From: Ochrobactrum sp. CGA5 | Lineage (GTDB): Bacteria; Pseudomonadota; Alphaproteobacteria; Rhizobiales; Rhizobiaceae | Reading direction: 5' to 3' | Assembly: GCF_006345815.1 (NCBI RefSeq) | Contig: NZ_VCIG01000038.1 | Coordinates: 186,001 to 250,000, forward strand | Length of the DNA: 64,000 nucleotides | Part shown: positions 55,895 to 64,000 of the stretch, one piece after another | Layout: each line of letters begins with the position of its first letter | Position numbering within the stretch: the stretch's first letter is position 1 | Notes under the pieces: model-generated | Database searches by the model: none | Told to the model about the DNA's origin: nothing | The model's input: the letters and a program-made list of their open reading frames with translations, nothing else | Position numbers and translations under genes: made by a program

Positions 55895-56365
55895 TTATCG
55901 CGGCGGGATCGAATAGGTGGCAGTTGCATGAGCCACAAGCTCGCCGTTGGCACCATCGGTCAGGCTGATATCGAGCACCGCAAGCCGCTTGCCAAGTTTC
56001 AGAAGGCGGGCAACGGCATCGACGGTGCCGGGTGAGGGTTTGCGCAAAAAGTTGATGCTAAGGTTCGTCGTGACCGCCAGCGCCACTGGGCCGATATGAG
56101 CCAGTATAGCGACATAGGCTGTCACATCGGCGAGCGCGAAAAGCGATGGGCCGGAAATGGTGCCGCCGGGACGCAGATGTTGTTCATCGGCGTAAAGCCG
56201 CATGGATGCGGAGCCGTCATTAATTGCCGTGATCTCAAAAGCGTCTCCCAGTTGCGGAAACTCGCTTTGCATAAATCCGCGAAGCTCTTCAACTTTCATA
56301 ACAGGGCTTAAGGAATGAGGCGTCGCTACATCGACATTGAGCTCCTGAATAGTATTGATATTCAT
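55895..56365 (-). CDS. PaaI-like hot-dog-fold thioesterase
   Basis: 156 residues. The hot-dog fold shows RPGGTISGPSLFALADVTAYVAILAHIGPVALAVTTNLSINFLRKPSPGTVDAVARLLKLGKRLAVLDISL. These enzymes hydrolyse acyl-CoA esters, often phenylacetyl-CoA derivatives; the substrate here is open. GGAGGAAAGC precedes the ATG at 56365. A divergent CoA-binding gene starts 82 bases away. Confidence 0.88.
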   Translation of the reverse strand: MNINTIQELNVDVATPHSLSPVMKVEELRGFMQSEFPQLGDAFEITAINDGSASMRLYADEQHLRPGGTISGPSLFALADVTAYVAILAHIGPVALAVTTNLSINFLRKPSPGTVDAVARLLKLGKRLAVLDISLTDGANGELVAHATATYSIPPR

Positions 56366-56447
56366 GCTTTCCTCCCAAATCTGTTCATCAATAGAGGAAC
56401 CGGCAGGCGTGATGCAAGCGCTTGCCCCACCGACCGAAGAGGACAAG

Positions 56448-56873
56448 ATGCAAAACCCTTCTGACGACCAGATCCGCGAAATCCTGCTTTCCGTGAAAAC
56501 GATTGCGCTTCTCGGTGCATCGCCGAAACCGGAGCGCCCAAGCAACGGTGTGATGGAATTCCTGCTTTCTAAGGGATATCATGTGATTCCGGTCAATCCG
56601 GGGCAGGCAGGAAAGGATATACACGGTCAGCGTGTCGTGGCTCGTTTGGCTGATATCGAAGAACCGGTGGATATGGTAGACGTCTTCCGCGAACCTTATT
56701 CGTTGCCGGGCATCGTGGACGAAGTTCTTGAAATGAAGTTTCGCCCGAAAGTTTTGTGGACACAACTCGGCGTGGTGCACGAAGGGGCCGGAAACCGGGC
56801 CAGAGGAGCAGGTGTTACTGTCGTCATGGATCGCTGTCCGGCCATCGAATATCCCCGCCTGATTGGCAAGTGA
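56448..56873 (+). CDS. CoA-binding protein (YccU type)
   Basis: 141 residues of the Rossmann CoA_binding_2 family: IALLGASPKPERPSNGVMEFLLSKGYHVIPVNPGQAGKDIHGQRVVARLADIEEPVDMVDVFR. It binds CoA derivatives in vitro; the in-cell role is unknown. GAAGAGGA lies six bases before the ATG. metY follows after a 118-base gap. Confidence 0.9.
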   Translation: MQNPSDDQIREILLSVKTIALLGASPKPERPSNGVMEFLLSKGYHVIPVNPGQAGKDIHGQRVVARLADIEEPVDMVDVFREPYSLPGIVDEVLEMKFRPKVLWTQLGVVHEGAGNRARGAGVTVVMDRCPAIEYPRLIGK

Positions 56874-56991
56874 GAACTTTCGGATTTAATTTCTGCAAAT
56901 CCTTTATTTGGCAAAAAATCTTCCTTTGCTTTCCTGACGGCAACGCCTAACGTCCGGACCTGAATTGGGGTTTGGGACACAGGAGGAAATA

Positions 56992-58275
56992 ATGTCGAAA
57001 CGCTCTCCCGGAATTGAAACGCTTGCTGTTCACGCAGGGGCAAAGCCAGATCCGACGACCGGTGCCCGTGCAACACCGATCTATCAGACCACTTCTTTTG
57101 TCTTTGACGACGCAGATCACGCCGCTTCGCTGTTCGGTTTGCAGGCATTTGGCAATATTTATACGCGCATCACAAATCCGACGACTGCTGTTCTGGAAGA
57201 GCGCATTGCCGCACTCGAAGGCGGGACGGCAGCAGTCGCAACTGCGTCCGGTCACGCTGCACAATTGCTCGTGTTCCATACCTTGCTACAGCCGGGTGAC
57301 AATTTCATCGCCGCGCGCCAGCTTTACGGTGGTTCGATCAATCAGTTCGGTCAGTCGTTCAAGTCCTTCGGCTGGCAGGTTCGTTGGGCCGATGCCACCA
57401 ACCCGACCGATTTTGTCAAGCAGATCGACAGCAAAACGCGCGCCATCTTCATCGAGAGCTTTGCCAATCCCGGCGGCATCGTGGTGGATATCGAGGCTAT
57501 CGCCGAAATCGCGCACAGAAACGGCTTGCCGCTGATCGTGGACAACACGCTTGCATCGCCTTATCTGGTGCGCCCGATCGAACATGGTGCGGATATCGTC
57601 GTCCACTCGCTCACAAAGTTCATCGGCGGTCACGGCAATTCCATGGGGGGCATTCTGGTCGATGGCGGCACGTTCGACTGGGCCAAGTCCGGCAATTACC
57701 CTCTTCTGACAGAACCGCGCCCGGATTATGCAGGTCTGGAACTGCACAAGACTTTTGGCAATATTTCCTTCGCCATCGCTGCGCGCGTGCTGGGGCTGCG
57801 GGACTTTGGCCCCGCAATTTCGCCGTTCAACGCCTTCCAGATTCTCACCGGCGTGGAAACCTTGCCGCTACGCATGCAGCGCCACAGCGATAACGCTCTG
57901 AAGGTTGCAACATGGCTGCGTGGTCATGAGAAAGTATCGTGGGTGAATTATGCCGGACTGCCGCATGATAAGTTCCATGCGCTCCAGCAAAAATATGCAC
58001 CGAAAGGTGCCGGTTCGGTGTTCACCTTCGGCCTCAAAGGCGGCTACGAAGCGGGCGTGAAGTTTGTCGATAGCCTCGACCTGTTCTCGCTGCTTGCGAA
58101 TATTGGTGATACGCGCTCATTGGTCATCCATCCGGCATCCACCACCCACCGACAGTTGAGCGACGAGCAGAAGGTGGCGGCCGGTGCCGGACCAGAGGTG
58201 GTGCGTCTGTCTATCGGCATCGAGGACGCGGACGACATTATTGCTGATATCGAGCAGGCGCTGGCAAAGGTCTGA
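56992..58275 (+). CDS. metY: O-acetylhomoserine sulfhydrylase
   Basis: 427 residues of the Cys/Met metabolism PLP family. PIYQTTSFVFDDADHAASLFG and YTRITNPTTAVLEERIAALEGG are the substrate segments, and VVHSLTKFIGGHGNSMGG carries the PLP Lys209. It uses sulfide and O-acetylhomoserine to make homocysteine. MetZ is an alternative name for the O-succinyl type. ACAGGAGGA precedes the ATG. A cupin gene follows at three bases. No SAM riboswitch was seen upstream. Confidence 0.9.
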   Translation: MSKRSPGIETLAVHAGAKPDPTTGARATPIYQTTSFVFDDADHAASLFGLQAFGNIYTRITNPTTAVLEERIAALEGGTAAVATASGHAAQLLVFHTLLQPGDNFIAARQLYGGSINQFGQSFKSFGWQVRWADATNPTDFVKQIDSKTRAIFIESFANPGGIVVDIEAIAEIAHRNGLPLIVDNTLASPYLVRPIEHGADIVVHSLTKFIGGHGNSMGGILVDGGTFDWAKSGNYPLLTEPRPDYAGLELHKTFGNISFAIAARVLGLRDFGPAISPFNAFQILTGVETLPLRMQRHSDNALKVATWLRGHEKVSWVNYAGLPHDKFHALQQKYAPKGAGSVFTFGLKGGYEAGVKFVDSLDLFSLLANIGDTRSLVIHPASTTHRQLSDEQKVAAGAGPEVVRLSIGIEDADDIIADIEQALAKV

Positions 58276-58278
58276 TTC

Positions 58279-58626
58279 ATGAGCCGGTTTCTCGATTTTG
58301 ACCTGACTGGCATCGAGCCGGAGGAAGGCGCGCCGTTACCGGAGCGCATTCTTTCCGGGACCCCGAAATTCCGCACATGGAATCTGGAGGAGAATGCCGA
58401 AGGCACCCTCTTTGCAGGCATATGGGAAAGCACGCCCGGAAAATGGCGTATCGAGTATGACGAATGGGAGTTCTGTCACATCTTGTCAGGCCGGTCTGTC
58501 ATAACTGAACAGGACGGCGAAGCCCGCGAAGTCAAAGCCGGAGACAGTTTTGTTATCCGGGCTGGTTTCAAGGGAAGCTGGGAAGTCATCGAGACCACCC
58601 GCAAGGAATATGTCGTCAAGTTCTGA
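58279..58626 (+). CDS. Small cupin-domain protein
   Basis: 115 residues of the DUF861-like single cupin: WESTPGKWRIEYDEWEFCHILSGRSVITEQDGEAREVKAGDSFVIRAGFKGSWEVIETTRKEYVV. The usual metal-ligand set is partly present (E and H in EWEFCHI). It starts three bases after metY, so the pair is co-transcribed, as often seen with this family beside methionine genes. Function unknown. Confidence 0.88.
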   Translation: MSRFLDFDLTGIEPEEGAPLPERILSGTPKFRTWNLEENAEGTLFAGIWESTPGKWRIEYDEWEFCHILSGRSVITEQDGEAREVKAGDSFVIRAGFKGSWEVIETTRKEYVVKF

Positions 58627-58644
58627 TGAAGGTTCCTTCAATAC

Positions 58645-58677
58645 AAAACACCCGCCAACCGGCGGGTGTTTTTGTTT
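58645..58677 (+). terminator. Terminator after the metY-cupin pair
   Basis: AAAACACCCGCC and GGCGGGTGTTTT pair around AACC and end in a T-run, also adjoining the end of the convergent lipoprotein gene. Confidence 0.9.
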
Positions 58678-59063
58678 TAGTTGTTCGGTCCACGCTTGAT
58701 TTGCTGGATAATCGAGGGGTTGCCGGGATTTGGACGACTTGCCCCGTCATTGCCTGATGGCGGACGATCCGGTCGTGATGGCCGTGGGCGATCAGGCTTG
58801 CTGTGAGGCGGGCGGTTTGGACGATCCCGGTCGCGATAACGGTAGTGATCGCGGTCACGATAGTAGCGCGAGCTTCGGTAATGACGTGGATAGTTTCGAT
58901 AATAGCCACCGCTATTATAGACGACACCCGTACCGACATATCCGCCGCGAACATAATACGGATCGTAATAGCCAGAGCCATAATAGCTCTCGGAAACACA
59001 GCCGCTGAGTGTCACTCCGGCAACGCCGATACCAAGCGCCAGTAATATGGATTTCAATGACAT
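58677..59063 (-). CDS. Tyr/Arg/Asp-rich lipoprotein of unknown function
   Basis: 128 residues. A lipoprotein signal ends in GVTLSGC, followed by a low-complexity part rich in Y, G, R and D: YYGSGYYDPYYVRGGY, then YYRDRDHYRYRDRDRPNRP and a Pro/Arg/Asp tail. Such segments are usually disordered or cell-wall associated. The start at 59063 has GGGAG upstream; a longer in-frame start at 59126 has no signal peptide. I know no function. Confidence 0.7.
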   Translation of the reverse strand: MSLKSILLALGIGVAGVTLSGCVSESYYGSGYYDPYYVRGGYVGTGVVYNSGGYYRNYPRHYRSSRYYRDRDHYRYRDRDRPNRPPHSKPDRPRPSRPDRPPSGNDGASRPNPGNPSIIQQIKRGPNN

Positions 59064-59308
59064 GTCCGCTACTCCCGAAAGGCCGGGGTCAGCGCTGGAA
59101 TACGCAACAACCACGCGGCGAACCACTATTTAGAGGGATTATGCGCGCTTCTCCCTGAATCCCATAATCAACAAAGGTTGCAGAGCGTTAGCACGGTCTG
59201 CTCCGATCAAAACTCCGCGTCAGGCAGTTAAATATGCTCCCCCACGCTCACTAAACGCCTTTGGATTTCAAAAGTTTCAGGGGAAAGCAATAACAGGACG
59301 CCAAAAGC

Positions 59309-59330
59309 AAAACCGCCCGAAAGGGCGGTT
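59309..59330 (-). terminator. Terminator downstream of flp
   Basis: AACCGCCC and GGGCGGTT pair around GAAA. On the minus strand a T-rich run follows, 31 bases after the flp stop. Confidence 0.75.
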
Positions 59331-59361
59331 GAATTTTTCGTCTCCTGTGTCGACCGGATTA

Positions 59362-59544
59362 TTAGCTACCATCACCGGCGCCGCTGATGGCATCGGCAAC
59401 TTCTTGGAACTTGTCGCGGATATTGTTGCCAAGAGAAGTCGTCGCGCCGATGATGATGACAGCTATCAGAGCCGCGATGAGGCCATATTCAATGGCGGTC
59501 GCGCCGGATTCGCTTTTGCGGAAACGTGCGAAAAGCTTGGTCAT
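59362..59544 (-). CDS. flp: Flp/Fap-type pilin
   Basis: 60 residues. The prepilin region KSESGATAIEYGLIAALIAVIIIGA shows the Gly cleavage site and the conserved Glu-Tyr of tad pilins, before one long hydrophobic helix. It would assemble a Flp pilus or pseudopilus with tad/cpa genes, none of which lies in this window. It stands alone between unrelated genes, with a 210-base upstream gap. Confidence 0.92.
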   Translation of the reverse strand: MTKLFARFRKSESGATAIEYGLIAALIAVIIIGATTSLGNNIRDKFQEVADAISGAGDGS

Positions 59545-59754
59545 GTGTTGTGCTCCTGAGATCGTTCTTTCTTATTTGTTGGTCGCTGTGACCTGGGAGC
59601 AAATTACGCAACAATTATGTTCACCCTCTTAAGTTGCATGGTAAACGGAGTATGAGTATCGTATATGATTAATAAAGTGCTGAATGTAAAACAAGAATAG
59701 CGAATTGGGGCTTCCGCCTTATTTAAGTAGCATCTGTTATTTATGCAGCGTACC

Positions 59755-62154
59755 TCAGCTGTTTTTCCCGGGCTGCACTAGATTGGCCATAATGCGGAAG
59801 GCGCCCGGCACGAGATTGTCGAGCTGGTGATGCAGCGCGAGGCCCGTATGGGTATGGCGCCCCTTACCGATCTGGGCCGAAACGAGCGAACCAAAAAGCG
59901 GTTGTTCTCCATCATCATGCATCGAAAGCAGTGGCTGATAGGTGTCGTCCCAGGTGGAGGCGAAATAAAGGCCCCGTTCCTTGTGCCAACCCTCCCAATC
60001 GTGCTTGCTAATTGGGTTGGGGCTGACGAGCAGGGGATGGTCAGGCGCCAGCATGGTGACGGGGGCGTGCGGATCTGTTACGCGCCAACGCAATGACGGA
60101 GAGCCGATAGTGAGTTTTCTCGGTGGTGTCCGGTCTGAGTGCCAATTGTCGGATGGGCGATGATAGAGCGTCACCAGATGTCCACCATCCTCAACAAAGC
60201 GGCGCAGCTTTTCCGTTGCCGCAGCAAGATCATCGCGCAAGCCAAAGGCGAGTATGCCGACGACGATGGTCGTGAATTCTGACAGATCGTCGGTAAGATG
60301 ATGCGGTTCGATGTCGGTGACATCAAGTCCCATGCGTTTCAGCCAAGGGCTGACATTGTCGGCACCGCCGCCGACATAGCCGATACGTGCATCTGGTAAT
60401 TTCAAGTCGAGCGCCAAGATGGGCAGCACTGTAGGCTGACGCCAGACAGTTGCACCGATATGCGGATAGCTGGCCACGTGTATTTTCCACGCCGAAGTTC
60501 CGTCAACCAATGCCTGTAGGCGCGTCAGACCGGGTGCAGGATCGGACGGCCCATGCAAAACCGCACTTCTTCCGCTCAGCTTGGCTTCCCAGCCATTCAG
60601 TGACGTGAAGGTAATCTCTTTTGCCGGACCCTTGGCCTGAAGTTGGATCGGCAATGGTTTCTTTTGGCCCGCTATGATGATAGTGGGCGGATCGACCGTC
60701 AATGAAACAGGCGGCACGATGACGAGCGGCTCTTCAAGGTCGAAGCTACAGGCTGCCAGATGCCCGTCAAACTGTGCCTTTAGCCTGATATAGGCCTGCC
60801 CATTGCCGCCAAGAGATCGCCATGCGGGTTCAAAAAGCGGGGAGAGCGCTGCGTCTTTTGCCAGCGAAACTGTAAGAATTTCCCGCTCAGGCGTCTGCTG
60901 CTCGCAGGCGATAGAACAGCCTTTCGGCAACATTGGCTGGGCTGTTATCGCGACTTCTGCCGCTCCGGGGCCGTATTCGATAACAAGACGGGTTTGCCCA
61001 CCTGTCTGCATCATAGGCTCTTCCAGATAGCACCGCTCGAAAAGCGAGGCCGTTTCCATCAGAGCAGCGTCGATTTCATCCAGCTTGCGTTTCAGCCTGT
61101 GCCCGTGCTGCAAAAGGAAAACTTCGGAGGTGCTGGCCAGAACGGCTTTCAGACGTTTTGCAGCCCCGACCAGATTGCTGATAATGGCTTCGCGATCAGG
61201 GAAGGCAGCGATAGCGCCCTCAACAGACAAATGAGCATCAAGAAGCTGTTTACGGCTTTCAAGTTCCAGCCCCTTAATCTCAGCAAGCGCCATCAGAGAT
61301 TCTGGAATCCCTTCATAGATTGCCGCTTCATAACGGCTTTCTGGCAATTTCAGATGCAGCGGCCATTTGCTCTTGGGTGTTTCCGGCCAGTGCCCCATTC
61401 CTTGTGTGGCGTGGCAGGCACGCGACCATTCACCGATACGGTCGTAATCGGCACCGGTTGCCGTATCGCGACCAACAGCATGAATCATCAATGTCGTATC
61501 GGGTGGAGGAAGTTCGTCGTCGTAAGTGTCGCCACTGCCGGACCAGGCGGGAAGATAGAACTTCGCCACCTGCCACGGCATCAGTCCCTCAGCGAAATGC
61601 TCTGGAAAGGCATTGGGATCAGCTGCGAGCTGTATCGCCGTTTCTGCCGCCCGTGTCATGGCGCGGTGGTGACCGTGCTGACCGGATACATCGAGAAAAG
61701 TCGGCAGCACTATGTCTGGACGTTCGGTGCGATAGGCGCGGACCAGCCGCTCGACAGTTTTCTCCTCTCCCCAATGGGCGAAGGTTCCATCACCATCCTT
61801 GGAGAAGCCGAAATCGTGGACGGCATCATCGGGACCGTGGCCGAGCCAATGCACGTCGCAATCGAGAATGCGGGCTGCTTCCTCCATCTCGCGGCTGCGG
61901 ATCACGCCGAGCGCACCACCACGTTCGGGGCCAAGCGCATTCTGCCCGCCTTCGCCGCGTGTCGAACAGGCAATCACCACGCGAATACCAAGTCCAAACC
62001 GCAAGTAGGCGATCATTCCGCTCTGCTCATCGTCAGGATGTGCGCCCGTATGCATCAGCGTAACGGTCGAACGCAGCCTGCTGAGCGCACGGTGCAGGCG
62101 GACAAGAGCAGGGGACAACTTCTGGCGCTCGATGCGCCGGCGGGCGGTGAGCAT
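59755..62154 (-). CDS. Multi-domain PIG-L deacetylase with C-terminal glutamine-amidotransferase-like domain
   Basis: 799 residues. The PIG-L domain (about 30-290) has LMHTGAHPDDEQSGMIAYLRFG with AHPDDE (38-43), and SGQHGHHRAMTRA with the third zinc-ligand His. A middle part of about 200 residues is beta-rich. The final 250 residues (ARIGYVGGGADNVSPWLKRMG... DHPLLVSPNPISKHDWEGWHKERGLYF) resemble the type 1 amidotransferase fold without an obvious catalytic cysteine. PIG-L enzymes remove N-acetyl groups from sugars. It is downstream of the ROK gene and probably co-transcribed. Confidence 0.85.
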   Translation of the reverse strand: MLTARRRIERQKLSPALVRLHRALSRLRSTVTLMHTGAHPDDEQSGMIAYLRFGLGIRVVIACSTRGEGGQNALGPERGGALGVIRSREMEEAARILDCDVHWLGHGPDDAVHDFGFSKDGDGTFAHWGEEKTVERLVRAYRTERPDIVLPTFLDVSGQHGHHRAMTRAAETAIQLAADPNAFPEHFAEGLMPWQVAKFYLPAWSGSGDTYDDELPPPDTTLMIHAVGRDTATGADYDRIGEWSRACHATQGMGHWPETPKSKWPLHLKLPESRYEAAIYEGIPESLMALAEIKGLELESRKQLLDAHLSVEGAIAAFPDREAIISNLVGAAKRLKAVLASTSEVFLLQHGHRLKRKLDEIDAALMETASLFERCYLEEPMMQTGGQTRLVIEYGPGAAEVAITAQPMLPKGCSIACEQQTPEREILTVSLAKDAALSPLFEPAWRSLGGNGQAYIRLKAQFDGHLAACSFDLEEPLVIVPPVSLTVDPPTIIIAGQKKPLPIQLQAKGPAKEITFTSLNGWEAKLSGRSAVLHGPSDPAPGLTRLQALVDGTSAWKIHVASYPHIGATVWRQPTVLPILALDLKLPDARIGYVGGGADNVSPWLKRMGLDVTDIEPHHLTDDLSEFTTIVVGILAFGLRDDLAAATEKLRRFVEDGGHLVTLYHRPSDNWHSDRTPPRKLTIGSPSLRWRVTDPHAPVTMLAPDHPLLVSPNPISKHDWEGWHKERGLYFASTWDDTYQPLLSMHDDGEQPLFGSLVSAQIGKGRHTHTGLALHHQLDNLVPGAFRIMANLVQPGKNS

Positions 62155-62156
62155 GG

Positions 62157-63410
62157 TCAGGTTTCCGAACTTGTATCGAGCTTCGGCGTCATGGCCTCGA
62201 ACATGGGTAGCGATGCCGCACCCAAGGCGGCCGTGAATTGGCCAGTCTGTCCGCGGATGACGCGGGGCAATGCGCGGGCACGGCGGCTTGCAACTGAAAT
62301 CGGCAGTCCACCCATATGCCAGATCAGGTCGTCAATGATCGCATCCGGCAACATGCCACCCAAGATGATCGTCTCGGGATCGAGAATATTTTCGATCATG
62401 GCAATCATTGGTGCCAGATGGTCAGCGGCTTCCTGCACCCAACCCATCAATATCGGGTTGCGGACTTGGTGCAGCTTCTCAAGAGTGTCGAAATCGCTGT
62501 CTTCGATACCCGCAGCGTGAAGCTTCTCTCGCAAGGCATGAAGAGAGGCATAGGTTTCCAGGCAGCCTTTCTGACCGCAGGCGCAACTGCGTCCGTGGGG
62601 CGTGATGACGATATGGCCGATTTCTCCGGCATTGCCAAAAGCGCCGCGAAATGGTGCGCCGTCCTGAATCATGCCAAGCCCGATACCGGCGCCGAAATAG
62701 ATCATCGCAAAATTGGAAATCGCATGGCCTGCACCGAAAAGTCGTTCCCCGACGGCAGCAGCATTGGCATCGTTCTCGACCAGAACGGATTCGCCGCAGG
62801 CTTTGCTCAGAACCGCTGCCGCATCAATCCCGGACCAGCCGGGCAGGGTCGTTGGACCAACCGAACTCATGCCTTCAATGTCGAACGGGCCCGGCATCAC
62901 GACGCCTATGCCGAGCAGACGCGCGGGGAACGAAGCTTTCACGGCTTCGACTTCTGTTCGCAACTGGGCAGAAAGCCTGTCGGGACTGACATCCTGAATG
63001 GGGCGCACATGCTGCATGCGCGGCTCACCCGATAGATCAAGCACCGTCGTCACCATATGCGTCGAACCCATTTCGACGCCGATGGTCATCGCGCCTTCTG
63101 GATTGACGGCAAACTGGATTGGCGGCTGGCCACGCCCTGTTTTCAGTCGGCCGAGCTGCATGAGCAGGTTCTCCGCCACCAGCTCATCGACGATATTGGC
63201 TATGGCCTGCGCAGTCAGATGGGTAAGGCGGGCGATATGCATCCGGCCAAGGGGACCGTGACGACGAACGACATCCAGCACGACGCGCCGGTTATGATCA
63301 CGAATTCGTTCAGGATTCTTGCCGAGGGTAACGGCAAGCGACCCACCCTGTGCAGCCGCAGATGCAATGCTTCGTTCATTCTCGGACGGCACATCTGATT
63401 TCGATGTCAT
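62157..63410 (-). CDS. ROK-family transcriptional regulator
   Basis: 417 residues from ATGACATC with GGAGGGA upstream. The winged helix is IRDHNRRVVLDVVRRHGPLGRMHIARLTHLTAQAIANIVDELV. The sugar-kinase-like half has VENDANAAAVGERLFGAGH, the zinc motif CACGQKGCLETYAS and GGNAGEIGH-like FGNAGEIGHIVI. The catalytic motif is kept, but proteins with this N-terminus act as sugar-sensing repressors. It is divergent from the ABC-transporter gene and upstream of the PIG-L gene. Confidence 0.92.
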   Translation of the reverse strand: MTSKSDVPSENERSIASAAAQGGSLAVTLGKNPERIRDHNRRVVLDVVRRHGPLGRMHIARLTHLTAQAIANIVDELVAENLLMQLGRLKTGRGQPPIQFAVNPEGAMTIGVEMGSTHMVTTVLDLSGEPRMQHVRPIQDVSPDRLSAQLRTEVEAVKASFPARLLGIGVVMPGPFDIEGMSSVGPTTLPGWSGIDAAAVLSKACGESVLVENDANAAAVGERLFGAGHAISNFAMIYFGAGIGLGMIQDGAPFRGAFGNAGEIGHIVITPHGRSCACGQKGCLETYASLHALREKLHAAGIEDSDFDTLEKLHQVRNPILMGWVQEAADHLAPMIAMIENILDPETIILGGMLPDAIIDDLIWHMGGLPISVASRRARALPRVIRGQTGQFTAALGAASLPMFEAMTPKLDTSSET

Positions 63411-63702
63411 AGTCCCTCCTGTCTCTATCAAAAGAGATAACGCCAGCCGCTTTTAACAGCAATATATTAATTCAACTAAATTATCTTATTGACAAAATGC
63501 TCGCAACATTGAACCGTAAGGGCAGGGTGGCGAAGACCGCCCTGGCTCATGGCAGGAAGTGGGTTCCTGCATGGGAACAATGGGCGCTGTGCATGGATAT
63601 GCGCGGCATGTGGTGGAATATGCGGATGGTGCAAGGCGCTGCCGCAGCCGTGCCTGGCGACCGCATTCGAATACCGGTGAGCGGGGCATTAGGGAGGTTT
63701 AA
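63411..63702. promoter_or_regulatory. Divergent control region between ROK and ABC genes
   Basis: TAATT and AATTA (63468-63483) frame a likely ROK operator within a very AT-rich stretch. TTGACA at 63489-63494 could be the -35 of the transporter promoter. Two small hairpins, one GCAGGAA/TTCCTGC near 63553, lie in the leader. No gene is present. Confidence 0.5.
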
Positions 63703-64000
63703 ATGCGTAAGCTGTTATTGGCAGGTCTGGTTGCGGGGCTCAGCACCTTTGCGATCAATGCGGCTCAGGCCGTTGAAATCGAATATTGGCAGTATGTCTT
63801 CGAAACGCGCGTCAAGGCGATGGACAAGCTGATCGAGAATTTCGAGAAGGCCAACCCCGACATCAAGGTCAAGCAGGTTACTTTCCCTTACGACGACTAT
63901 CAGACGCGCGTGATCGCAGCGAAGATGGCTGGCAAGAGCCCTGACGTGATGCAGCTCTTCTATGGTTGGTTGGACAAGTTTGTGGCTGGCGGCATCTTAC
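63703..64000 (+). CDS. ABC sugar transporter substrate-binding protein (partial)
   Basis: The first 99 codons only. A signal peptide (LLLAGLVAGLSTFAINAAQA) precedes VEIEYWQYVFETRVKAMDKLIENFEKANPDIKVKQVTFPYDDYQTRVIAAKMAGKSPDVMQLFYGWLDKFV, the start of a family 1 solute-binding protein. AGGGAGG precedes the ATG. Divergence from a ROK regulator points to a carbohydrate ligand. The rest, presumably with permease genes, lies beyond the window. Confidence 0.88.
   Translation, partial: MRKLLLAGLVAGLSTFAINAAQAVEIEYWQYVFETRVKAMDKLIENFEKANPDIKVKQVTFPYDDYQTRVIAAKMAGKSPDVMQLFYGWLDKFVAGGIL

Noticed and set aside
56874-56991. SAM-II riboswitch before metY
   Set aside because: The expected pseudoknot pattern could not be found in these 118 bases.
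60994-62520. 508-residue plus-strand open frame
   Set aside because: Shadow of the PIG-L and ROK genes; composition follows the opposite strand.

Overview
The window looks like part of the main chromosome of an alphaproteobacterium in the order Hyphomicrobiales (Rhizobiales). It is most probably a Brucellaceae member of the Brucella/Ochrobactrum type. The evidence is moderately high GC coding sequence, a nrdR-ribD-ribE-ribH-nusB operon, an LdtR/L,D-transpeptidase pair, a Bpt-type protein leucyltransferase, a HemB with an aspartate-type metal site, and a yceD-plsX-fabH-ihfA-merR run. No rRNA, CRISPR array, intact insertion sequence or phage module was seen. One tRNA gene (tRNA-Pro, anticodon GGG) is present. 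The first and last genes are cut by the window edges.

Layout. Positions 1-4.5 kb hold an accessory group: a GNAT fragment, ArsR, SRPBCC and HxlR genes, two VOC/PhnB-like proteins, a salicylate-hydroxylase-like flavoprotein and a small zinc-finger protein. Positions 4.7-9.8 kb hold the overlapping ppk-ppx polyphosphate pair, with a PhoB-box-like site in front, and rnd. From 10 to 24.5 kb come aspS, a secreted protein of unknown function, parC, bpt, an RDD membrane protein, hemB, a 3-hydroxyisobutyryl-CoA hydrolase, a DUF411 protein, ldtR and its L,D-transpeptidase, and glyA. From 24.6 to 28 kb is the nrdR-rib-nusB operon. From 28 to 36 kb come the H+-pyrophosphatase, bamE, a cytochrome bc1 chaperone, and the lipid/nucleoid genes plsX, fabH, ihfA and merR.

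From 36.2 to 40.3 kb there is sugE behind a clear two-hairpin guanidine-II (mini-ykkC) riboswitch, an MBL-fold enzyme, an SDR enzyme, tRNA-Pro, and an AT-richer patch with a cytochrome b561 and a very short ORF. From 40.3 to 50 kb lies a compact exopolysaccharide cluster: polymerase/ligase, polyprenyl-phosphate glycosylphosphotransferase, a spermidine-synthase-like methyltransferase fold protein, a GT4 glycosyltransferase, a Wza-like exporter, a Wzc-like co-polymerase with a decayed kinase site, and a FemAB/GNAT-like acyltransferase.

From 50 to 59.5 kb are ctaA, an APH(6)-like kinase overlapping argC, speB, rpsI-rplM, a thioesterase, a CoA-binding protein, an O-acetylhomoserine sulfhydrylase with a cupin partner, a lipoprotein and an Flp pilin. 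The window ends with a carbohydrate-type module: a large PIG-L deacetylase fused to further domains, a ROK regulator, and the divergent start of an ABC sugar-binding protein.

The most notable signals outside standard genes are the guanidine-II riboswitch, the decayed BY-kinase, the PIG-L/ROK/ABC module, an orphan plus-strand terminator at 16.5 kb suggesting an unannotated small RNA, and several operator-like palindromes. Everything was read by eye. No database search, alignment or folding program was used.
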